Below are positions 47,240 to 55,279 of a stretch of 64,000 nucleotides of DNA, piece by piece (the stretch's first letter is position 1; every line of letters begins with the position of its first letter). A model generated the notes under the pieces. It did no database searches. It saw only the letters and a program-made list of their open reading frames with translations, and was not told where the DNA came from. The stretch spans positions 1 through 64,000 of the forward strand of contig NZ_JOAI01000019.1 in the NCBI RefSeq assembly GCF_000717715.1. Reading direction: 5' to 3'. The position numbers and the translations under genes were made by a program. The DNA comes from Streptomyces sp. NRRL B-24484 (GTDB taxonomy: Bacteria > Actinomycetota > Actinomycetes > Streptomycetales > Streptomycetaceae).

Positions 47240-47502
47240 TGGAGAAGCTCGGCGGGCCGCTCGCCCAGCTGCGGGAGCGCCTCCAGAGCGGGACCGGGTC
47301 CGGGCGCGGAACGGCGCTGGTGCGCAACGGGCGGATCCTGGCCGCGAGCGCGGTGCTGGCGGCCGGCCTGGGCGCGCCGTTCTGGCTGCTCGCGGCCCGC
47401 TGGTTCAGCACCGCGGCGGTCGGGCGCAGCTGCGCCCTGCTGTCGGCGGCGAGCTGCCGGCGGGGAGCGGGGAGTTTCAGGGCTCTGGCCGCACCTCCGT
47501 GA
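47239..47502 (+). CDS. Small membrane protein
   Basis: An 87-residue protein with one clear membrane segment (ILAASAVLAAGLGAPFWLLA). The N-terminus (EKLGGPLAQLRERLQSG) is amphipathic. Its ATG overlaps the stop of the Cys-rich protein upstream. The tail is Ser/Cys-rich. I do not recognise a family. Confidence 0.45.
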   Translation: MEKLGGPLAQLRERLQSGTGSGRGTALVRNGRILAASAVLAAGLGAPFWLLAARWFSTAAVGRSCALLSAASCRRGAGSFRALAAPP

Positions 47503-47522
47503 ACGGCGGTCTGTGGGCGCTT

Positions 47523-47771
47523 CTACTCCCGCACTTCAGCGTGGGCTCCCGCTTCGAGGAGTTCGCGCACCGTGGCTTCAGCCACCTCTTGTGTCACATC
47601 CTCGAGGACGATGGCCGGCAGGCGGCTGATGAGGGACTTGCTGTGCCACAGGCTGAGCCCGGCCCTCCGGCGAACCACCTTCACGGCCTCGACGGGGCGC
47701 GGCCCGGGGTCGGTCAGAACCACTGAAATGGGCCCCTGATCGCAGACCAGCCAGGCGTACTCGTCTGCCAT
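47523..47771 (-). CDS. Orphan ribosomal protein bL12 C-terminal-like protein
   Basis: An 82-residue protein matching the C-terminal domain of bL7/L12: SVVLTDPGPRPVEAVKVVRR, then LSLWHSKSLISRLPAIVLED and VAEATVRELLEAGAHAEVRE. In the ribosome this domain recruits translation factors. The N-terminal dimerisation domain and hinge that anchor L12 to the stalk are missing. ATG 47771 has GGAG five bases upstream. It sits alone, outside any ribosomal operon, so a role as decoy or regulator is possible but unproven. Confidence 0.75.
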   Translation of the reverse strand: MADEYAWLVCDQGPISVVLTDPGPRPVEAVKVVRRRAGLSLWHSKSLISRLPAIVLEDVTQEVAEATVRELLEAGAHAEVRE

Positions 47772-47826
47772 CTCTACTCCTCGGGGGCATGTCGGGCAGC
47801 AGCATAGAACACACGTCTGGTGGCCC

Positions 47827-48318
47827 TCAGGCCTTGTGTCGCCGGCCAAGGATTCGGATCCGCAGGAGACGGAACGAGGCCCGGCCGTACATTGCCCTCT
47901 CGATCGTTTTGGCGCGGTTGACGCTCCCTTCGGTGCTGGGGCGCTCGCGGTTGCGCATGATCCAGGAGGTGATCCGGCGCGGGCTCGGGACTTCCGCTGG
48001 TACGGCCGGGGCCGTGCCGGCTTTCAGAGTTCGCAGGTAGGGCGTGCGCGTCGAGTGTCCGCCGCGGAGCCCGCGTTCGCGGATCTGCCGTGGACGGCCC
48101 CTGTAGCCGCCCCGGCGCAGCTGCAGGAACGTGCGCCGGGGAAAGGACTGCGCCTCCACCCGCGCCCAGATCGTCTGGTCCAGGTAGTCCACGCTCAGGC
48201 CGGCAGCCGCGGTGCCCTCGCCCCCGGCAGCCACCCTGGGCCCGCCCCGCAGCCGTTCCCAGGACCACGAGCGCCCGACCGCTCCACGCTTCCGGCGGCC
48301 CGCCCAGCAGGCCGGCAT
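47827..48318 (-). pseudogene. ISL3-family transposase C-terminal remnant
   Basis: The 163-residue frame contains IRERGLRGGHSTRTPYLRTL, then PAEVPSPRRITSWIMRNRER and the typical ISL3 end STEGSVNRAKTIERAMYGRA with SFRLLRIRIL. The region between RITSWIMR and EGSVNRAK, which carries catalytic acids, is deleted. The N-terminal DNA-binding part is also missing. Confidence 0.6.
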
Positions 48319-48385
48319 GCGGTCGGGCAGAGGCGGGAACAGATCAGGTACTCATGTCCGCAGGGCGAGCAATCCTGGGGGGATT

Positions 48386-48604
48386 ATGACGGGTGACCGT
48401 CACGGTGCGGCCGGCCCGACTCGCCGCACCCGGCGCCAGAAGATAGCGGCTTGGTCGGCTGCTCGGTACGGCCGCCATTCGGGAACGATCATCATTGGCG
48501 GCTTTCTGCTGTTGTTGGCGGCGGTGTTGTTACTGCTCGGGTCGCTCAGCGACAGCCCCAGTGAGCCGTGCCCGCCCAGCAAGATCTGTGATTTCGTCCG
48601 TTGA
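48386..48604 (+). CDS. Small membrane protein
   Basis: A 72-residue protein with a basic N-terminus (RRTRRQKIAAWSAARYGRH) and one membrane helix (IIIGGFLLLLAAVLLLLGSL). It ends in a short cysteine pair (CPPSKICDFVR). ATG 48386 follows a GGGGGG ribosome-like stretch. No family recognised. The gap 48605-48937 after it shows no supportable gene. Confidence 0.5.
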   Translation: MTGDRHGAAGPTRRTRRQKIAAWSAARYGRHSGTIIIGGFLLLLAAVLLLLGSLSDSPSEPCPPSKICDFVR

Positions 48605-48937
48605 GCCTGCCGACCCCTCTGCGCTCCCACCAGGAATCGTCCACGTCGAGCATCCGCGCCTCGTCGATCCGTAGTCTCAACGGCCGGCGGTCACCCGAAC
48701 GAGGTTACAAGCCCAGGTCCAGGCACTCTCGGCTGAAGGCGCCCCGCCGGTGCCGCGACCGCGGGCGCGACGCATGGCGCAGCAGCGAGGTGGGCCGGAC
48801 CGGCCGGGCGGCCGCGACAGCGGTGACCGCCGTGCCCAGGAGGTCGGCCCCGGTGGGCCGGTGGCGGAAACCGGGCGTCTACAGCGCACAGTCGCAACGT
48901 GTGTGCCCGAGGTGGCGTGCCCGAGTCCTGCGTTGCC

Positions 48938-49741
48938 TCAGGCCTGGCCCTGCGCCTGGCGCTTGTCCACGTACTCGGTGATGATCGAGAAGAACCGCGC
49001 CGGGTCCTCGAACGGCAGGCCGTGGCCGCCCGGGACCTGGAGGTAGTCGGACCGGGGGATGGCGGCGGCCAGTTCGCGCTGGTGACGGGGCGGGATGATC
49101 CGATCGTCGGCGCTCGCCAGCACGAGTGTCGGCGCGGTGATCCGGTCCACCGCACCGCGCAGGTCGATCCGGGTGTCCAGTTCTACCTGCCCGAGGACGC
49201 GCTGGTCCAGCATGGCCGTGAAACCCGCGGCCATGTCGGTGAACTGCGCGTCGTCGAGGGCGTCGAGGAATCCGGGCCCCATGGCGGTGAGGATCAACTG
49301 GCGGGCCAGCAGGGCGGGGTCGGTCCGCAGCAGGCGTGCCCACAGGTCGAACATGAACGCCTCGCGCGGGCTCGTCCTGACCCATCCGGCGTGCAGGACG
49401 AGCGAGGTCACGGCATCGGGGTGCCGGGCGGCCACGGCCGTGGCGACGACGGCGCCCACCGAGTGGCCGACCAGGTGGAACCGTTCCAGTCCGGCGGACC
49501 GGGCGGTGGCGGCGACGCGGTCGGCGAGCGAGTCCAGGTCGATCGGTGCGGGGTCGACCGGGGTGCCGCCGGCGCCGGGCAGGTTCGGGGCGACGACGGT
49601 GTACCGGTCACGCATCGCGTCGATGAGAGCCCCCCAGTTCGAGGTCGCATCCGCGCCGGTGCCGTGGATCAGGACCAGGCCCGGGCCGGACCCGGCGACG
49701 ACGTGGTCAAGCAGTGCACGACTGGTCAAGGGTGCCTCCAT
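48938..49741 (-). CDS. Alpha/beta hydrolase
   Basis: A 267-residue hydrolase of the esterase/haloperoxidase-like fold. It shows the oxyanion LVLIHGTGA, the nucleophile elbow GHSVG in FHLVGHSVGAVVA, an acidic residue region LVLASADDRIIP and the catalytic histidine in VPGGHGLPF. ATG 49741 has no clear ribosome site and lies 27 nt from the operator, so it may be leaderless; TTG 49759 is an alternative. It is divergent from the MarR gene and likely under its control, perhaps acting on the ligand MarR senses. Confidence 0.85.
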   Translation of the reverse strand: MEAPLTSRALLDHVVAGSGPGLVLIHGTGADATSNWGALIDAMRDRYTVVAPNLPGAGGTPVDPAPIDLDSLADRVAATARSAGLERFHLVGHSVGAVVATAVAARHPDAVTSLVLHAGWVRTSPREAFMFDLWARLLRTDPALLARQLILTAMGPGFLDALDDAQFTDMAAGFTAMLDQRVLGQVELDTRIDLRGAVDRITAPTLVLASADDRIIPPRHQRELAAAIPRSDYLQVPGGHGLPFEDPARFFSIITEYVDKRQAQGQA

Positions 49742-49767
49742 CTGTGAGTGGCTGAGCAATGCCCAAG

Positions 49768-49799
49768 ATAACAGAGTTCTGTTATGTGCCAGAGCTCTG
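49768..49799. promoter_or_regulatory. MarR-type operator between divergent genes
   Basis: ATAACAGA and TCTGTTAT form an exact inverted repeat around a GT spacer (49768-49785). A second palindrome, CAGAGCTCTG, follows at 49790-49799 and shares the CTCTGTTA core. The location between a hydrolase and a marR gene is typical for autoregulation. Confidence 0.7.
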
Positions 49800-49840
49800 T
49801 TAACAGTCGGGGTGCGAGCTGGTGACGTACGATCCCCCTC

Positions 49841-50284
49841 ATGGACACGCCGGTCACGGAGCGCCTAGGACTGCACATCAAGCGGGTGGAGCAGGAGCTG
49901 ATGGCGGCCAAGCACGCCGCACTCCGGCCACTCGGGCTCACGGTTCCGCAGTACGTCGCGTTGTACACGCTCGACGGCCAGCCGGGGCTCTCCGCCGCCG
50001 CGCTCGCCCGTGCCTGCCTGGTCACCCCGCAGACCGTCGCCACCGTGCTCGCCAACCTGGAGGCGAAGGGCCTGATCACCCGACAGCCCCACCCCTGGCA
50101 TCGCAAGGTGGCCGAGGTGCGCCTCACCGACGACGGACGCCGACTGCTCGCGCAAGCCGACGCGAAGGCCCTCGCCATCGAACAACGGATCGCCGACGGC
50201 TTCAGTCCCGGGGAACGCGCCCTGCTGATCGACCTGCTGGCCCGCGCATCAAGTCAACTGGCGCTCGCACCGGAGCAGGACTGA
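49841..50284 (+). CDS. MarR-family transcriptional regulator
   Basis: A 147-residue winged-HTH dimeric regulator that usually releases DNA when it binds a small phenolic or toxic ligand. The recognition region is SAAALARACLVTPQTVATVL with the wing following in HRKVAEVRLTDDGRRLL. The start ATG 49841 lies after a plain leader with little ribosome-site character. It is divergent from the alpha/beta hydrolase, with a palindromic operator between them, so it probably represses both genes. Confidence 0.9.
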   Translation: MDTPVTERLGLHIKRVEQELMAAKHAALRPLGLTVPQYVALYTLDGQPGLSAAALARACLVTPQTVATVLANLEAKGLITRQPHPWHRKVAEVRLTDDGRRLLAQADAKALAIEQRIADGFSPGERALLIDLLARASSQLALAPEQD

Positions 50285-50898
50285 CACCGCAGCCGACCCC
50301 GGGCACGTTCGTTCCTCCGTACCGTGCGATCTCGCCGACCGGGCCCACGGCATCTCGGCGCCGGTGAGACGCCGCCTCGCCATCGCAGAGCCTCCGGCCC
50401 CGCCGGCACCGAACCGGACACCACTTCCTGCCGAACGTCGCCCGGTCACCCGCCGTGCGGACAGCCCGGCCGACCGTCCAGAAGACCTGGCCCGAAACGA
50501 AGCGCAGCCACAGGTCCGTGACGGCGCAGCAGGTACCGCCGGGCGCGGTGCGCCTCGGTCACGGTGACCTTCTGTTCGAGGGGGGACGGTACGAGCGAGT
50601 CCATCACCAGCCCGCTCGCACCCGGTCGTAGCCAGGGGCCGGGGCGCACGCGGTCGCGGCGACGGCGCCGTCGGCAGGCCGGGCCACGATCCGCAGCGTC
50701 CCGAGCCCCGCCGGGGTGCGCGACGCCCGCCACTCCGTGCTTGCTCCGCGGCGCAGCGGCGAGATCACGGCCGTGAGGTCGGGCGGGTGCGGCGGGCGCC
50801 AGGTACGCGACCGTGCGCTGTCCACTGCTCTCACCGCCGTACCGGCGCTGTTCGACGCGGTAGTCGGCCGGACGGGACAGGCAGCCGGCCGGACGTTG
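50285..50898 (-). other. 614-bp gap with scraps of a broken gene
   Basis: Two minus-strand frames are protein-like: TAVISPLRRGASTEWRASRT with GLGTLRIVARPADG, and after a shift near 50625, MDSLVPSPLEQKVTVTEAHR with ARRYLLRRHG. They probably come from one lost gene whose family I do not recognise. Confidence 0.25.
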
Positions 50899-52122
50899 TC
50901 ACTCCCGCCGAGGAGTGAGCGGAGCCAGCCGCGCCTCGGCGGCGGCCCGAACCTCCGGGTCCTCCATCGGATCGTCGCGCAGCGCCGCGATCCGCTCCAG
51001 GGTTTCGGCGTGGTCCGGGGCGTGGGCGATGCCCAGCAGCCGGGCCTTCTCCTCGCAGTCCCAGAGGGACTCGGTGTGGGCCTGGTCGAGCCCGCCCGTG
51101 TCAATGGCGGCCAGCGCCTCCAGGTAGGCGGCCCGTTCGTACGAGTGCGGGGTTCGCAGCCAGAACCGGCGCAGGTCCACGACCGCCCCGGCGGCGGCAG
51201 GACCGAAGCGGGCCAGCCGCCTGGCCGTGGTGTCGGGTCCGCACCAGGCGCGGGCCCGCCACTGGTCGGCGAGTTCGGCCACGAGCTCCGGAATCACCTC
51301 GGGGCCGAGGTGATCGGCGAGGACATCCGCGCCGAGCCGGGCCAGCCACTCCCGCTCGTCGCACACCCAGCGACGCGCAGCCGGTACGGCCGAGGCGCCG
51401 AGGCGCGCGAGAGTCCGTCTCAGCAGTGGAAGGGGTCGGAGTCCGTCCGGGGTTCCGAGCGAGGGGACGAGCGGGATCAGCCCTTCCACCGGACCCCGGT
51501 GGGACAGCTCGCGCAGGGCGTCGACCCTGCCGGCCGCACCGGGCCGAGGGCCGGCCAGCAGGTCGAGCAGTTCGCTGTCCGCGAGGCCGGTCAGATCGAG
51601 AGGGGCCGGGCCCGGGGCCGGCCGCTGGACCTCGATCCCGAACCGGGTCCACGGCTCGGTGAACCACGGCAGCTCCGGCTCCCCGCCGATCCGGACGCGC
51701 GCCACCTCCTCCAGGTCCTCCCACCACGCCAGGGGCCACAGGTCGGAGAGTGACTCCAGGGCGGGGACCCAGTGCGCGCCCTCCCGGACGTAGGCGCGAA
51801 GAGCCTCTCTGGCCTCGTCGCACCCACCGAGGGCGAGCAGCGCCAGCACGTCGACGGCGCGCCCGCACTGCTCTTCGTTCCCGGCCAGCAGGTCCACGAC
51901 CGGCGTCGGGGGCAGTCCCAGGTCCCGGAGCAGCCGGGCGAGGTAGCGGGAGCGGTCGTCGGTGCCGTCCCATCGCCAGTCCCGCCGGACCCCGTCGTAG
52001 ACGAAAGGAGCGGCCGCCCGGGGATCCTGCATCGCCCGTACGGCGCCGAGGCCACGGCCCCGTTGCAGCAGGCCCTCGACGGAGTCGAAGCGGGCGTAGG
52101 ACATCACATCGTCATCACTCAT
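50899..52122 (-). CDS. HEAT-repeat-like hypothetical protein
   Basis: A 407-residue soluble alpha-helical protein with repeating helix pairs, for example VDLLAGNEEQCGRAVDVLAL, GGCDEAREALRAYV and LGADVLADHLGPEVIPELVA. This suggests a HEAT/ARM-type scaffold. ATG 52122 is preferred to GTG 52125 directly before it. A weak AAGG lies nine bases upstream. No enzyme motif is visible. The gap 52123-52569 carries one short open stretch (PWPREQFLGLARRRGAAYAK) I cannot assign. Confidence 0.65.
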   Translation of the reverse strand: MSDDDVMSYARFDSVEGLLQRGRGLGAVRAMQDPRAAAPFVYDGVRRDWRWDGTDDRSRYLARLLRDLGLPPTPVVDLLAGNEEQCGRAVDVLALLALGGCDEAREALRAYVREGAHWVPALESLSDLWPLAWWEDLEEVARVRIGGEPELPWFTEPWTRFGIEVQRPAPGPAPLDLTGLADSELLDLLAGPRPGAAGRVDALRELSHRGPVEGLIPLVPSLGTPDGLRPLPLLRRTLARLGASAVPAARRWVCDEREWLARLGADVLADHLGPEVIPELVAELADQWRARAWCGPDTTARRLARFGPAAAGAVVDLRRFWLRTPHSYERAAYLEALAAIDTGGLDQAHTESLWDCEEKARLLGIAHAPDHAETLERIAALRDDPMEDPEVRAAAEARLAPLTPRRE

Positions 52123-52569
52123 CACCCGGCACCTTGCCCCACTGCGGGGGTCCGCTGCCAGACGTTATTGGCCCGGCCCCGCCGGGAGCAGGCCGTCCCC
52201 GCTGATCGGCCCAGGTCGCCCTTCCCACTCACACCCGCCGGCCCCGAGGGGAGCCATCGCCCGGCTCCTCGAAGCGACCCCGGGTACTTCCTGGAGACCA
52301 GGCCGCCGGCCGTGGCGAGCCCCTGGCCGCGCGAGCAGTTCCTCGGCCTCGCCCGGCGCCGGGGCGCCGCGTACGCGAAGGCGGTGGACCACGGGATCGA
52401 CGCGGTCGCCGATCAGCGGCGTGCCGAGCAGAAGCTGCGGGAGCCGGAGGGGCTGACGGTAAAGCCCGCCCGTAGGCACCGCCGGCAGGTGGGTGTGCGC
52501 TTCAGTGCAGGCGTTGCGCGTGGACGGGGGTGTCCGGCTCCAGCTGCCCGTAAGGTCCGTGAGTAACCG

Positions 52570-53259
52570 TCAGATCTTGTGGATGGGGAGCGCCTGGTGG
52601 AGAGTCGGCTGCCGTTCGGCGATGAGGTCCGGCAGCCGGCGCATGTCGTGGAAGACCACGGTGTCGGGGCCTTCGAGGCGTTCGGCCGGGGTGAGTCCGC
52701 CGGCGTAGCCGAAGGCGCGCATGCCGGCGGCGCGGGCAGCCTGGACGCCGGGCCGGCTGTCTTCGACAACTGCGCAGGCTTCGGGATCGACGCCCATCTG
52801 CTGGGCGGCGTGCAGGAACAGGTCGGGGGCGGGCTTGCCGCGGGAGACCTCGGTAGAACTGTAGATGCGGCCTGCGAAGCGTTCGTAGAGGCCGGTGCGG
52901 CCCAGGGTGTGCCGCATCTTGTCGTGGGAGCCGCTGGAGGCGACGCACGTCGGCAGAGCGAGCGCGTCGAGTGCTTCCGGCAAACCGTCGACCGGGGCGA
53001 GCTCGGCGTCCACCGCCTCCCGGTGGAGCTGCTCGAACCTCTCCGACCAGATCGCGGCCGTGTCCGGGCCGAGTCGGGCGGCGATCTGCTCATGGATGGC
53101 GGCGTGCGAGCGCCCGATGAACCGGTGCACGACCTCGTCCTCGGTCAGCGGCCATCCCAGTTCGGCTCCGAGGGCGACCTGGACACGAGCGGCGATGCGC
53201 TCGCTGTCGACCAGCACGCCGTCGCAGTCGAATATGACGAGTTCGATGGGCTTGATCAT
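52570..53259 (-). CDS. HAD-family phosphatase, beta-phosphoglucomutase-like
   Basis: A 229-residue hydrolase with the HAD nucleophile motif FDCDGVLVDSE, motif II CVASSG, the motif III lysine in RGKPAPDLFLHAA, and motif IV in VVEDSRPGVQAA. Length and cap features fit the subfamily of sugar-phosphate phosphatases and phosphoglucomutases. ATG 53259 has no strong ribosome site. It is divergent from the secreted peptidase pair across a 376-bp region holding no other gene. Confidence 0.85.
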   Translation of the reverse strand: MIKPIELVIFDCDGVLVDSERIAARVQVALGAELGWPLTEDEVVHRFIGRSHAAIHEQIAARLGPDTAAIWSERFEQLHREAVDAELAPVDGLPEALDALALPTCVASSGSHDKMRHTLGRTGLYERFAGRIYSSTEVSRGKPAPDLFLHAAQQMGVDPEACAVVEDSRPGVQAARAAGMRAFGYAGGLTPAERLEGPDTVVFHDMRRLPDLIAERQPTLHQALPIHKI

Positions 53260-53635
53260 TACCGCAGCACAGGCCTCGCGTTCACGCTGCGGCGGTGACG
53301 GGTGCGGGCACGGGGGTGGCTCAGGGCCCGGAGCAGCCCCGCGCGGACACCCGCCCGGACCGCCCGGTGCAGAACGGCTGGGCGTGCGCCGCGGCCGGCA
53401 CGCGGCCGAGCTCGTCCGCTCTCCGCGCACCGGCCCCCGTCGCAGCGGTTCACCGGCCCGGCGCAGCGCCGAACGGGGGACCGTTCCGTCGCCGTCTGCT
53501 CCAGGTGGAGCCCGTGAGTGGTGGACGCCTGCCCGCCCACGCAGGCTGGCCAGTGGCCGCCCGAACCACGTGGCGGACGCATCCATGCGGCGTCGCCGGA
53601 TCGGGGCGGACGGGACGTCAGAGGGACGGAACCAC

Positions 53636-55279
53636 ATGGTGGAACAGGTCGGTGACCAGGGGTGCCCGCCGCCCGTGCGCGGGTCCGGCAGGTCGGTCCG
53701 GCGGTGGGCGCAGCACCGGTACGCGCGGGGTCGGTCCAGGGGTGCGACGACCTGTGCGGCACTCGTCGCGGGCGTACTGGCCCTGGTGGGCGCGGCGGGC
53801 CCGGCGCCGGGCGGTGCCGTGCCGTCGGCCGTTCGTGAAGGCGCGTCAGCACGTCCGGCGCGGTTCGTGCCCGCTGCCTGCCCGGAGACGCCCGAGCCGG
53901 TCCCCGGGCGGTGCGGGTACCTGGAGGTGCCCGAGAACCGCGAGCGGCACGGCGGGCGGACCGTCCGGCTGGCCGTCGCGATCGTCCCGGCCGCCTCGGC
54001 GAGGCCGGCCGCCGACCCGGTGGTGTTCATGGAGGGAGGTCCGGGCGGGGACGCGTTCGGCAGCATTCCCTTCCTGATCGGTTCCGGCGTGAACCGGGAC
54101 CGCGACCTCGTCGTCATGGCCCAGCGCGGAACGCTCCACGCGCAGCCGAACCTCGCCTGTCCGGAGATCGACCGGTTCGGCGCGACCGCGGTGGGGCTGG
54201 TCCACGACGCGCCCTCCACGGGGCGGCGGCTGGTGCGCGCGGCGAAGGAGTGCCGGGACCGCCTGACGGCCGACGGGGTCGAGCTGAGCGCCTACAACAG
54301 CACCGAGAACGCCGCGGACTTCGCCGACCTGCGCAGGGCACTGGGCGTCAGGCAGTGGAACGTCTACGGGTACTCCTACGGCACCGACCTGGCCCTCACC
54401 TATCTGCGCCTGCACCCCGAGGGGATCCGCTCGGTGGCCATCGACTCGGTGGCGCCGCCGCAGGTCGTGAGCCTGCCGTGGACCTGGGACAGCGCCCGGG
54501 AGGGGATCGGCGCGATCCTCGCGGCGTGCGCGGCGCAGTCTCCGTGCGCGAGCCGCTATCCGGACCTCCCGGACCTGCTGACGGAACAGGTCCGGCGGCT
54601 GGAGGCGCATCCGCTGAGGCTGACGGCGCAGCCGCCCGCGGGCGGTGACCCGGTGCAGGTGGTCCTCGACGGAGGCGCGCTGGTGAACCTGCTGGTCGCC
54701 AACGCGGTCAAGGCCGTCGACGTCCCGGCGGCGCTCGACGAGCTCGCGCACGGGAACCCCGAGCGCTTCGCCCGCGCCCAGGCCGCCGGTGCGACGCCGG
54801 TCGTCGGCGAGTTCGCCCACGGCCTGACGCAGTCGGTGGCCTGCAGCGAGTGGGTGCCGGGCTTCTCGGAGGCCGACGTGCTGAGGGCCGGGCGCCGGGC
54901 CTTCCCCGGCTGGCCGGACACGGTCCTGGCCCAGGCACCGCAGCTCCCCTTCGAGCACGACGTCTGCCGCGTCTGGAACGTCCCCGACCGCACGGCCGTC
55001 CAGCGGGTCGCCACCTCCAGCCGGGTGCCGGCGCTCGTTCTCTCCGGCACCTTCGACGCGAAGACCGGAGCGAGCTGGGGGGCCTACACGGCGCGGACGC
55101 TGCCGCGTTCGACCGCCGTGCTGATCCCCGGCATCGGCCACTGGGTGGTGCCCCAGTCGCCCTGCGCCGCGGCCGTCCTGACCTCCTTCCTGGTGCACCC
55201 GACCGCGCCCGACACCGCTTGCGTGGCAGGACTCGCACCCAGACCGTTCACCATCACCCCCGAGCCGGAGACCCCATGA
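53636..55279 (+). CDS. Secreted alpha/beta-hydrolase peptidase (tripeptidyl-aminopeptidase-like)
   Basis: Exported 547-residue serine hydrolase of the tripeptidyl-aminopeptidase/SlpD-E type. The N-terminus has Arg-rich and hydrophobic segments (CAALVAGVLALVGAAG). The core shows CGYLEVPENRERHGGRTVRL, MEGGPGGDAFG, the nucleophile in YGYSYGTDLAL (Ser247), an Asp in SGTFDAKTG and His in IPGIGHWVVP. Typical cysteines flank the cap. ATG 53636 follows AGGGACGGA. Its stop overlaps the ATG of a paralogue, indicating a two-gene operon. Substrates are probably peptides or ester-bearing compounds outside the cell. Confidence 0.85.
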   Translation: MVEQVGDQGCPPPVRGSGRSVRRWAQHRYARGRSRGATTCAALVAGVLALVGAAGPAPGGAVPSAVREGASARPARFVPAACPETPEPVPGRCGYLEVPENRERHGGRTVRLAVAIVPAASARPAADPVVFMEGGPGGDAFGSIPFLIGSGVNRDRDLVVMAQRGTLHAQPNLACPEIDRFGATAVGLVHDAPSTGRRLVRAAKECRDRLTADGVELSAYNSTENAADFADLRRALGVRQWNVYGYSYGTDLALTYLRLHPEGIRSVAIDSVAPPQVVSLPWTWDSAREGIGAILAACAAQSPCASRYPDLPDLLTEQVRRLEAHPLRLTAQPPAGGDPVQVVLDGGALVNLLVANAVKAVDVPAALDELAHGNPERFARAQAAGATPVVGEFAHGLTQSVACSEWVPGFSEADVLRAGRRAFPGWPDTVLAQAPQLPFEHDVCRVWNVPDRTAVQRVATSSRVPALVLSGTFDAKTGASWGAYTARTLPRSTAVLIPGIGHWVVPQSPCAAAVLTSFLVHPTAPDTACVAGLAPRPFTITPEPETP

